Assembly (NCBI RefSeq): GCF_016889705.1
Contig: NZ_CP069526.1
Coordinates: forward strand, 4,030,001 to 4,094,000
Length of the DNA: 64,000 nucleotides
DNA from: Amycolatopsis sp. FDAARGOS 1241
GTDB taxonomy: Bacteria; Actinomycetota; Actinomycetes; Mycobacteriales; Pseudonocardiaceae
Direction of reading: 5' to 3'
The position numbers and the translations under genes were made by a program. Of this stretch, positions 37,908 through 46,009 are shown piece by piece; the first letter of the stretch is position 1, and each line of letters begins with the position of its first letter. The notes beneath the pieces were generated by a model, which worked only from the letters and a program-made list of their open reading frames with translations, had not been told where the DNA came from and searched no databases.

Positions 37908-38175
37908 CGAGGCGCGCGTCCGTGTGCTCGTGGCGCTCGCCGGCTCGGTCAGCAGAGTGTGGTTGAGCGAGTTCCCGATCGGCTCGGGTTCGTTGTCGGC
38001 GTGGAGCCGGTGCACGGGGGAACTCGATCGGCGTGCGGCCGCTGCTGCTCGGCCACCACGAGCCGCGGTGCGTCAGCGAGTCGTGCTGGCGGCAGGGTCG
38101 CGGATGGGGAAAGTGTTCACCGCGGGTCCTCTCGAAGCGGGGACCGGTCCCGTGTCCGGCCGGTACGGTTCGCGC

Positions 38176-38667
38176 ATGGATCTTCGCGCCACTGCCCGGA
38201 CCCTCGCCGTGCCCCCGGCCGCCGCGGCGCTGCTGGCCGCTCTCACCGCGTGCGGGGGCGCCCCGGATCCCGCGCCCGTCCCGGCGTCTTCGCCGGCGCC
38301 GGCTTCCGCGGTGTCCGCCACGTCAGCACCCGCCTCGCCCTCGGTCCCCGACCGCGAGCCGCACACGCTCGTGCTCAACGCGACCGGTGAAGGCAAGCTC
38401 ACGCAGATCACCTACACGCTCGACGGCAAGACCCAGCAGAGGGGAGTGGTCACGCTCCCGTGGCGCCAGTCGCTCACCGTCGCGGCCGACGGCAAGCCGC
38501 ACCAGTGGACGCTCGGGATCTCCTACGCCGGCGGCACCAAGGGCAACGTGGACATGTTCTCGATCGTCGACGGCAAGGAAGGCATCCACACGGCCGCGGC
38601 CGCCGCGGGCTCGCCCGGGTCGCACATCAGCGGCAGCGCGTCGGTCGGCGGGACCGTGCAGGGCTAG
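38176..38667 (+). CDS. MmpS-like secreted lipoprotein
   Basis: A 163-residue lipoprotein: an Ala-rich signal ends in the lipobox LTAC (Cys at about residue 26), followed by a Pro/Ala/Ser linker of about 30 residues. The remaining domain (LVLNATGEGKLTQITYTLDG, GVVTLPWRQSLTVAADGKPH, WTLGISYAGGTKGNVDMFSI) resembles the beta-sandwich of MmpS/DUF proteins of actinobacteria. There is no partner MmpL transporter nearby. An IS481 end begins 2 bases past its stop, so the insertion lies at its 3' boundary without damaging it. Confidence 0.75.
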   Translation: MDLRATARTLAVPPAAAALLAALTACGGAPDPAPVPASSPAPASAVSATSAPASPSVPDREPHTLVLNATGEGKLTQITYTLDGKTQQRGVVTLPWRQSLTVAADGKPHQWTLGISYAGGTKGNVDMFSIVDGKEGIHTAAAAAGSPGSHISGSASVGGTVQG

Positions 38668-38946
38668 ATGTGGTGTCCGGGGAGGTTGGTCAGTCGGGTG
38701 ATCGGTGGGTGGCCTCCGATGGCGCTGTGGGCTCGGTGGTGAATGTAGAAGTGGGGCCAGTAGTGCTGCTCGGCGCTGCTGTTCGCTCGGGTAGAAACGG
38801 GTGTAGGCCCGGCCTTCGGCCGGGGTGCGGTGGAAGCGTTGGAGTTTTCCGTCGGTCTGGGGTCGGTAGGGGTGGGTCCGTTTCGGGGTGATACCCAGCT
38901 CGGTGCATATGTCGCGCCAGAGGTGGGAGCGGTAGGCGCCACCGTT
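38664..38946 (-). pseudogene. IS481 transposase, C-terminal part
   Basis: The fragment begins at NGGAYRSHLW, with the catalytic-region Asn/Gly, then TPKRTHPYRPQTDGKLQRFH, a frame change, and FYIHHRAHSAIGGHPPITR with TNLPGHHI at the end. This is the third catalytic region of an IS481-type DDE transposase. It was cut from the N-terminal part by the IS110 insertion. Confidence 0.85.
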
Positions 38947-38962
38947 GCGTTCCTAAGGGATG

Positions 38963-40351
38963 TCAAGCCGCTTGGTGGGGTTTAGCGTGGGTGTTGGACG
39001 GGCCGGTCGATGGAGCGCTTGGCGACTTCTTGTTTCGCTGGCCCGTCCCCACTCCGGTTGTCCTGTGTGATCGGCGAATGTCTTCCGGAACGGTGTATCG
39101 CTGGGCGATGATGTCGCCGGCTTGGATCGCGGTGACGGGTGTGCCGTTGACGTCGCGCAGCTGGTAGGGCGTGTGGTTTTTCCAGCATGATGCGATGCGG
39201 GTCAGCAGGGTGGTTGCGATGTGGCAGAGCGCAGAGTTGTGGTGCTTGCCGGCTTCGACCATCAGCCGGTGATACTTCGCGGCCAAGGTGGGGTCGTGGC
39301 GGCGCGCCTGGCTGGCGGCCATGAACAATGCTTCGCGGAGCAGGGCGTCGCCGCGTTTGGTCGGGCCGCCGTGGCTGCCGGAGACGCCGGACGCGTTCAG
39401 CGACGGAATAAGGCCGCTGAAACCGCGGACTGCTGCCAAGGACGAGAACCGGTTGACGTTGCCGAGCCGTCCGAGAATGACTGCCCCGGTCACGGGTCCG
39501 ACGCCGGGCGCGGAGGTGATGAGCCCTTCGGGGTCACGTTCGGCGACCAGGACGGCGATACGTTCGTCGACATCTTTGATTTCATCGGTGATCGCCAGCG
39601 CGAGGCGGGCTTCGACGGCGATGTCGTCGGCCAGCTCGGCAAAGGCCAGTTCCTCGCCCCACAATTCGGTGGTCGCGGCGGCTGCGGCCAGGACCCTGTC
39701 GGCTTCCGAGTCGCCCCAGGCGCCGCGGGAGTGCCGGTAGAAGAATCGGGCCAACCGCGCACGGCCGAGGCGACGGACGGCGTGTGGGTCGGCGTAGCCG
39801 GCGGCGAGGAACCGCAGCGGAGTCTTGTTCGCCAGATCGCCGCTGAGGGCGGCATGCCAGTCCGGTCCCAGGATCTCCAGCAGCGCATCGAGCCGGGCGA
39901 GGCCGGCGGTGCGGCGCTGGACCAGCGTGGAGTGCAGTTTCGTCGCGCGCCGCAGCGGATCGCCCGGCCCCGTGCCCCGCTCGGGATGGAGTCCTTCGGG
40001 GTGCAGCAACGGCAGCCGGGCCAGCAGGACCGAGTCCATCCGGTCGCTCTTGGTGTGTTTGGCGTAGTAGGCGCGCAGATCCGCCGACCGCTCTGCGGAC
40101 ACCAGCACCACCGTCGCGCCCCGTCGGCGAAACCACGCGGCCAACGGAACCCACGCGTTGCGGGTCGGCTCCATCACGACCGTCACCTCCGCAGCCGTGA
40201 CGCCGTCGGGCAGCCGTGCCCACAACCGATCCAGTTCCTCGCTGCGGGTGCGGAAACGGTGCCCGGACCAGAGCACGCGTCCCTGCTCGTCGGCCATGCT
40301 GGCTTGGTGCTGCGCGCGGACCGCGAGGTCGATGCCCATCCGAACGATCAA
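38963..40351 (-). CDS. IS110-family transposase (DEDD recombinase)
   Basis: A 462-residue recombinase. The N-terminal RuvC-like domain has the DEDD residues in MGIDLAVRAQHQ, VVMEPTRNAW and KHTKSDRMDSVLLARL. The C-terminal Transposase_20 domain has the region TSAPGVGPVTGAVILGRLG followed by FSGLIPSLNASGVSGSHGGP, where a catalytic Ser of the family is expected. The TTG at 40351 has AAGGGAG 7 bases upstream; an internal ATG four codons on is an alternative. No frameshift or stop is present. The protein is somewhat longer than the 400 or so residues usual for the family, through a C-terminal extension. Confidence 0.93.
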   Translation of the reverse strand: MIVRMGIDLAVRAQHQASMADEQGRVLWSGHRFRTRSEELDRLWARLPDGVTAAEVTVVMEPTRNAWVPLAAWFRRRGATVVLVSAERSADLRAYYAKHTKSDRMDSVLLARLPLLHPEGLHPERGTGPGDPLRRATKLHSTLVQRRTAGLARLDALLEILGPDWHAALSGDLANKTPLRFLAAGYADPHAVRRLGRARLARFFYRHSRGAWGDSEADRVLAAAAATTELWGEELAFAELADDIAVEARLALAITDEIKDVDERIAVLVAERDPEGLITSAPGVGPVTGAVILGRLGNVNRFSSLAAVRGFSGLIPSLNASGVSGSHGGPTKRGDALLREALFMAASQARRHDPTLAAKYHRLMVEAGKHHNSALCHIATTLLTRIASCWKNHTPYQLRDVNGTPVTAIQAGDIIAQRYTVPEDIRRSHRTTGVGTGQRNKKSPSAPSTGPSNTHAKPHQAA

Positions 40352-40649
40352 TGCCGGCTCCCTTGCTCGCGTGAATTCGGATCCGGCCGCCGCACCGCCG
40401 TGGGAGTCCGAGCCGCACCAGACATTCGCTAACAGGGATCCACATCCGCCTCGATCAGGACATGGTCACCGGGTTCCTAACAGGGCATCTCGAACTCCGG
40501 CAGTGGCCCCGCCCGCCAGCATGGTCAACAGGCAAGGAGTCGCGCAGCGCTCCACTCGGTCAAACAACGTTCACAGGCGGGTGCCGGACGACCCCGATCC
40601 CTCCCGCCGGCCGACGAGACAGGCTCAACGCCGCACACCCAGCTTGAAT
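40352..40649 (-). ncRNA. candidate bridge RNA region of the IS110 element
   Basis: No gene lies in this 298-base 5' end. IS110-group elements encode a bridge RNA here, with a target loop then a donor loop. Reading on the minus strand, in order: GTCCG (40589-40585) equals the left target flank; CGTTGT (40569-40564) is complementary to the target ACAACG; TTAGGAAC (40480-40473) equals the element's 3' end; GAATGT (40427-40422) is complementary to ACATTC at the 5' junction. The order fits; each match is short. Confidence 0.55.
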
Positions 40650-41353
40650 GTCGGACAGGACTCGTTCGACGGTCACTCCGCGGGCGGCAAACCCTCCGCG
40701 GGCGGCAATCCAGGTGATGGCACGGTGCAGGACCGCGGTGGCGGTGGCTGCGGTTTCGTCGGTGTGGATCTCGGCGTAGGCGACGCGTGAGTGGTCGTCG
40801 ATGACCGTGTGCAGGAAGGTGGTGCCGGTGCGCGGGTTGCGGTCCGCGCCGCGGGGCAGGCCGGGCGTGGCTCGCTTGTGCGGTCTCCGTGCTGCCGGCC
40901 GAGGACCTGGTGTCCGCCGCCGTCGGGGACGTTGCCGAACTTGGTGACGTCGACATGGATCAGTGAACCGGGATGGTCGTGCTCGTAGTGGCGCAGCGGT
41001 TCGCCGGTGACCCGGTCGATCCGGGACAACCGATTGATTCGGCAGCGCACCAGTACCGCGTGCACCGTCGATGCGGGCAGTCCGAGCCTGCCACCGGACC
41101 GGGCCGAGTCGGTGCCGCCATCGCCGCCGCACGATCGCCCGCACCGCCGGGCCGGGCTGTGGTGCGGACGCGAGCTGCGATCGATCACCCCGGCTTCGCC
41201 TTCGTGCCGGTATCGCCCAGCCCACTTCGCTTCGGTCTTGGCAGCGACCATGAACATCTTGGCCGCCGCCGCGCAGGTCCAGCCCTGCTCGACGACCAGG
41301 CGAGCCAACCGTAGCCGGGTTCGCAGGGTCAGGGTTGCGTTAGGGCGGAACAC
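40650..41353 (-). pseudogene. IS481 transposase, N-terminal part
   Basis: The start ATG at 41353 opens an HTH region (LRLARLVVEQGWTCAAAAKM) and YEHDHPGSLIHVDVTKFGNV. A frameshift follows near GGGH, after which FLHTVIDDHSRVAYAEIHTD and GVTVERVLSD appear in another frame, ending at the IS110 boundary. Both first catalytic Asp regions (HVDVTK and IDDHSR) can be read. Confidence 0.85.
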
Positions 41354-41480
41354 GACGGCCTCCGGTCAATGAAGCGGTTCCTGGACAGCTCCACTTCACA
41401 ACCGGAGGCCTTCACCTGGCCACACGACAGGCCGTCACCCACTCAACCCCGGAAACGTCCCCGGACACCACAGCCAGAGC

Positions 41481-43712
41481 TCACACCGGGCCCGCCTCGT
41501 GGGTCCACCAGTCGATCAGCGCGAACGGGGTCGTGCCGCGGTGGGCGACGGCCTCGATGTGCGCCTGGTCGTCCGTCCACTTGAGAACGAGCTCGCCACC
41601 GGGGCCGGTCGTCGCGCACGCGAGCCGGCCGGTGCGGCCGCCGCGGGCGTAGGCCCGGTCGCCCTCGAAGTCTTTGGGCAGGCTCGTGCAGGCGGCCTCG
41701 CTGTCTCCGGTGCTGTTGAACACCTGGTTCATCGCGGCGGCGTCGGGCAGCTGGTAGTACACGACGAGCCCGGCGCCGCTCGTCCGTCCACACGCGACGG
41801 CGGCGGTGGCCGCGACCGCACCGAGGTCCTGCCACTTCCGGTCCGGCGACGGGCGCACGCAGTTCTGCCGCGACTGCGGCGGGATGTGCTGCAGCAGCGC
41901 GCGTTCCACCCCGTCCGGGAACGGCGGGGCGGAGTGCTCGTTCACCTCGCCGACGATCCGGCTCAGCGGCGCCACGTGCCACTGCGACCACCAGCCGCCG
42001 ACGGCGTCGCCGGACGCCCCCGTGACGTGGCCGATCATCGAAAACGCTTCGAGGCTCCAGTCCATCGCGACCGTCCCGTCGGGACCCGGGTGGCACAGCA
42101 CCTGGCCGAGGTCCACGCTGAGCCAGTCGAACCGGGTCGTGCCGAGGAACGGCGAGCCGGGGCAGCCGCTGCCGCTCGGCGCCTTGGCCGCGCGCACCAG
42201 CGCGGTGAACGCCGTCCGCAGCGCGGGGACGTCCGGGAATCGGACGTAGGAAACCCGGCGCGCGCCCGAGCCCTGTGGCGTGCAGGTGATGCCGGCGACG
42301 GCGCCGGCGTACGCGTCGAGATCCGCCGGCGCCGCGCGGACGCACCCCGTGCCGGCGGCGACGCCGAGCAGCGCGTTCTCGTCCGAGGTGGGAAAGGCCT
42401 CGGGCGCCCACCCCACCCAGCCTGCCCACGCCGTGCGCAGCGTGGCGTCGTCACCGGCCGGGACCTCGGCGCGCGTGACGGTGCGGGCCTGGTCGTCGGT
42501 CCACGTCACGGTCGCCGTGCCTGCGCGCACCTGGCACAGCACCCGGCCGCGCGCGGGTCCGGTCGCGGGGTAGCGGTGTTCACCGCCGGCCGCTGAGGCG
42601 CAATCTCCCTGATCGGCGGCGACGCCCGCCTCCGCGACAGCGTCCGCGTACGCAGCGGACACTTGCCGCGGATCGGCGTATAGCGCCGCCGTCACCGGTT
42701 GCCCCGACGCGTCGTGACAGGTGACGGTGGCCGTCGCGCCGGCCGCAGGCTGCCCCGCCGCACCGCAGTGGTCGCGCAACGCGGCCGGCACGCGCTCGAG
42801 CGTCGAATCCTGCGCGGCCGGCGACCCGCTCGCGGCGAACCACAGCACGAGCAGCGCGACCACCACGAGTGCCGGAGCCGGGATGCCGGTGAACCGCCAC
42901 CGGCGCTTGCGGCGGCGGGTCCGTTCGGCAGCCGCGGTCGCGGCCACGAGATCGTCGACGAGCGCGGCGCAGCTCTGCTGGCGCGCGGCCGGATCCCGCG
43001 CGAGCCCGCGGCGATGCCCGGGTGCGCGAAGTCGGCGTGGTGGTGCGGCGGCTCACCGGACAGGCATTCGTAGAGCACGCAGGCCAGCGCGTACACGTCC
43101 GCCCGCGGCCCCGACGGGCTTGCCCTCGCGCTGTTCGGGCGCCGCGTAGTTCACGGTGCCGAGGAAGCCGCCCGTGGCGGTGAGCTTCGTCAGGGCGAGG
43201 TTGCGCGCGATGCCGAAATCGCACAGGAAGACGCCGCCGGTGGCGTCTTCGAGCAGGATGTTGCCGGGCTTGACGTCGCGGTGCACCAGGTCGCGAGCGT
43301 GGGCGGCGTCGAGCGCGGCACCGACACCCCGGCCGGTCGCCACGGTCTCCTCGAACGTCAGCGCGCCCCGCCGGTGCAACAGCCGCGCCAGGGTGGTCCC
43401 GACCACGTACTGCATCGCGAGGTAGCCGAGGTGCCCGTCGGTGGAGAACCCGGCGTCGTAGGCCGCGACGATGTTCGGGTGGGCGAGGGAGAGCGCGATC
43501 GCGGTCTCGCGCTCGAAGCGCCGCCGAAACCCGGGTTCGGCCATGAACTCCGGCCCGACGACCTTCAGCGCGACCGGCCGGTCGGCCACCACGTCCCAGG
43601 CCTCGAAGACCTCGCTCATGTTCGTCTTCGCCAGCTGGCGCAGCAGGCGGTAGCGCGGCAGGCGGCCGGTGATGTCCGGCCGATCGAGTGCCGGTGCTTC
43701 CGTCTCGTCCAC
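41481..43712 (-). pseudogene. receptor Ser/Thr protein kinase, two compensating frameshifts
   Basis: Read across two indels this is a 744-residue membrane kinase. The kinase domain has ALKVV (Lys), HRDVKPGNIL and CDFGIARN, but the Gly-rich loop is degenerate (LAKTNMSEVFEA in place of GxGxxG). An extra G near 43118 (run of four G) shifts the frame, giving a stop at 43053; a missing base near 43012 restores it. A single membrane segment (ALVVVALLVLWFAA) and an extracellular domain of about 430 residues with repeated WTDDQA motifs and several Cys follow. Without the indels it would be a normal PknB-like sensor kinase. Confidence 0.8.
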
Positions 43713-43836
43713 GATTTCCGTCCCCCGAGGTGCGCCGCCGGAGCTTAACCGGTGCCCCGGGGTGCCGCCCGGCCCGGCGGGTCGCGGCCGCGGCGCAGGG
43801 TTGCGCGGTACGCGGCGGTGGATGAGACTCCCGGCT

Positions 43837-45426
43837 ATGCCGAGCCCGTTCAGCGCCGAAACCGGCGAAGCGATCCAGCGCGCGCGTCAGCACTCCGTCG
43901 GTGATCTGCTGCGGCGCACGGCTGCGCGGTACCCCGACAAGCTCGCCGTGGTCTGCGGGGAGCGGCGGTTGTCGTTCGCGGAGTTCGACGCGGCGGTGAA
44001 CCGCTGCGCACACCGGCTCGCCGGACGCGGGCTGGTGAAGGGCGACCGGCTCGCGCTGCTCAGCCACAACTGCCGGCAGTACGCCGTGCTCGCGTTCGCG
44101 ACGGCGAAGCTGGGTCTGGTGCTGGTGCCGGTGAACTTCATGCTCAACGCCGGCGAGATCGCGTTCATCCTCGGCCACGCCGGGGTGTCGGGTCTGGTGG
44201 CGGAGGACGCGTTGCTGGGCACCGCGAAGGAGGCGCTGGCGCGAGCCGGACTCGGTGACGTCGTGCGCGGCCGCCTCGGCGGGGCGGATCCGGACTGGGA
44301 GTCCGTGGACGCGTGGATCGACGAGCCCGGCGACGAGTCGGAGCCCGGGGTGCTCGTGGCCGACGACGACCCGCTGCGGCTGATGTACACCTCGGGCACG
44401 GAATCGCGGCCGAAGGGTGTGCTGCTGTCGAGCCGGTCGCTGATCGCGCAGTACGTGTCGTGCACCGTCGACGGCGGCATGAGCGCCGACGACGTCGAGG
44501 TCCACTCGCTGCCGCTCTACCACTGCGCGCAGCTCGACTGCTTCTTCTCCGTCGACGTCTACCTCGGTGCCACGAGCGTGATCCTGCCCGGTCCGGACCC
44601 GGCCGCCCTGCTCGCGGCGGTCGAACGCGAACGGGCGACGAAGCTGTTCGCGCCGCCGACGGTGTGGATCTCGCTGCTGCGGCACCCGGCGTTCGACTCG
44701 ACCGACCTGTCCAGCCTGCGCAAGGGCTATTACGGCGCGTCGGCCATGCCCGTCGAGGTGCTGCGCGAGCTGGCACGGCGGTTGCCGGACGTCGAGTTCT
44801 GGAACTTCTACGGCCAGACTGAGATGGCGCCGCTGGCCACGATCCTGCGCCCGCACGAGCAGCTGCCGAAGGCGGGATCGGCGGGCCGGGCGTCGCTCAA
44901 CGTCGAGACGCGCATCGTCGACGAGGACGGGCGCGAGGTTCCGCCGGGGGAGATCGGCGAGATCGTGCACCGCAGCCCCCACGCGACGCTCGGTTACTAC
45001 GAGGACGAGGAGAAGACGTCGGCGGCGTTCGCGGGCGGCTGGTTCCACTCCGGCGACCTCGGCGTGCTCGACGAGGACGGGTACCTGTCCGTCGTGGACC
45101 GCAAGAAGGACATGATCAAGACCGGCGGCGAGAACGTGGCCAGCCGTGAGGTCGAGGAAGCCCTCTACCGCCTCGACGGCGTCGCGGAGGTCGCCGTCTT
45201 CGGGATCAAGCACCCGCACTGGATCGAGGCCGTGACCGCGGCCGTCGTCCCGCGCGAGGGCGTGGACCTCACGGCCGACGCCGTGATCGCCCACGCCCGC
45301 GAGCACCTCGCCGGCTACAAGTGCCCGAAGTACGTGGTCTTCACCGACGCGCTCCCGAAGAACCCCAGCGGCAAGATCGTGAAGCGCGCGCTGCGCGACC
45401 GGCACGCGGATCTCGCGGCCGGCTGA
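43837..45426 (+). CDS. fatty-acyl-CoA synthetase / AMP-dependent ligase
   Basis: A 529-residue ANL-superfamily enzyme that adenylates a carboxylic acid and forms its CoA thioester. Motifs are the P-loop-like LMYTSGTESRPKGVLLS, NFYGQTEMAP, SGDLGVLDEDGYLSVVDRKK, TGGENVASREVEEAL and the C-terminal Lys region NPSGKIVKRAL. The medium/long-chain acyl-CoA group fits best. ATG 43837 gives SAETGEAIQRARQHSVGDLL; an in-frame ATG at 43822 would add five residues. The stop abuts that of the convergent MarR gene. The substrate is unknown. Confidence 0.9.
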   Translation: MPSPFSAETGEAIQRARQHSVGDLLRRTAARYPDKLAVVCGERRLSFAEFDAAVNRCAHRLAGRGLVKGDRLALLSHNCRQYAVLAFATAKLGLVLVPVNFMLNAGEIAFILGHAGVSGLVAEDALLGTAKEALARAGLGDVVRGRLGGADPDWESVDAWIDEPGDESEPGVLVADDDPLRLMYTSGTESRPKGVLLSSRSLIAQYVSCTVDGGMSADDVEVHSLPLYHCAQLDCFFSVDVYLGATSVILPGPDPAALLAAVERERATKLFAPPTVWISLLRHPAFDSTDLSSLRKGYYGASAMPVEVLRELARRLPDVEFWNFYGQTEMAPLATILRPHEQLPKAGSAGRASLNVETRIVDEDGREVPPGEIGEIVHRSPHATLGYYEDEEKTSAAFAGGWFHSGDLGVLDEDGYLSVVDRKKDMIKTGGENVASREVEEALYRLDGVAEVAVFGIKHPHWIEAVTAAVVPREGVDLTADAVIAHAREHLAGYKCPKYVVFTDALPKNPSGKIVKRALRDRHADLAAG

Positions 45427-45921
45427 TCATTCGTCCGGCGTGAGGTACTTTGTCGCGACGGCCTTGTTGTAGCGCGTCAACAGCGAGCCGAACGAGCGCA
45501 CCTCGTCCTCTGACCAGTCGCGGAGGAGGCCGGCCGCGGTGCGGCGACGGCGCGACTGCGTGAGGCGCATGCGGTGGCGGCCCTCTTCGGTCGGGGTGAG
45601 GATGCTGCGCCTGCGGTCGGCGGCCGAGGGGCTGCGCTCGACGAGCCCCTTACCGAGCATCACCGAAGCCTGCCTGCCGACGGTCGAGGGGTCTAGGCCG
45701 AGTGCTCCCGCGAGCGTCCCGATGTCCGCCGACCCCAGTTCGTCCAGAGTGCGCAGCGCCAGGTACTCCGACTGGTCCAGTTCGGTGTAGGTGTCGGTGC
45801 GGCGGCGCAGCAGCTCGAAGTTGCGCACGAGCACGGCCGTGGCGAGTTCGAGCACGTCGAGGGTGTCGCCGGTTTCGGCGAGCCGATCGGCCAGCTCGCA
45901 GGCGGCGAATGTCGGTTCCAT
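45427..45921 (-). CDS. MarR-family regulator
   Basis: A 164-residue winged-helix regulator. The HTH and wing read EYLALRTLDELGSADIGTLA, LGLDPSTVGRQASVMLGKGL, ERSPSAADRRRSILTPTEEG, with the DxRxR wing motif as DRRRS. It is divergent from a FUSC-family membrane protein, with a 30-bp inverted repeat between the genes. I infer that it represses that gene, and possibly itself, and releases on binding an aromatic or toxic compound. The ATG at 45921 was chosen since upstream codons read as promoter DNA. Confidence 0.88.
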   Translation of the reverse strand: MEPTFAACELADRLAETGDTLDVLELATAVLVRNFELLRRRTDTYTELDQSEYLALRTLDELGSADIGTLAGALGLDPSTVGRQASVMLGKGLVERSPSAADRRRSILTPTEEGRHRMRLTQSRRRRTAAGLLRDWSEDEVRSFGSLLTRYNKAVATKYLTPDE

Positions 45922-45943
45922 GACTCGGTCCTCCGAAGCCCCT

Positions 45944-45973
45944 GTATGACACCGGTAATTATCGGTATCATAC
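45944..45973. promoter_or_regulatory. candidate MarR operator
   Basis: GTATGACACCG and CGGTATCATAC are arms of an inverted repeat (10 of 11 pairs) around an AT-rich centre, followed by a second ACCGGTGATCA copy. It lies in the 88-base gap between MarR and the FUSC gene. AT content here is far above the surroundings, consistent with overlapping promoters. Confidence 0.6.
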
Positions 45974-46009
45974 CGGTGATCACTTCGAACGCACGGGAAG
46001 GCGGGTTTT

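Larger units (their letters stand above)
38947..40649 (-). mobile_element. IS110-family insertion sequence, apparently intact
   Basis: A 1,703-bp insertion in the IS481 transposase, bounded by the interrupted codons GAC and AAC. It has one transposase gene on the minus strand, a long 5' noncoding end (298 bases) and a very short 3' end (16 bases), the layout of IS110-group elements, which lack inverted repeats. The boundaries follow from rejoining the host frame and are accurate to a few bases. Confidence 0.85.
38670..41471 (-). mobile_element. IS481-family element interrupted by an IS110 element
   Basis: Terminal inverted repeats are GTGGTGTCCGGGGA at 38670-38683 and its complement at 41458-41471, 14 bp without mismatch. 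Removing the 1,703-bp IS110 insertion leaves a 1,099-bp element, a normal IS481 size. The transposase lies on the minus strand in two pieces (40650-41353 and 38664-38946) that rejoin at VERVLSD and NGGAYRSHLWRD. The element is also frameshifted in both pieces, so it is inactive. I see no clear target duplication. Confidence 0.85.
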
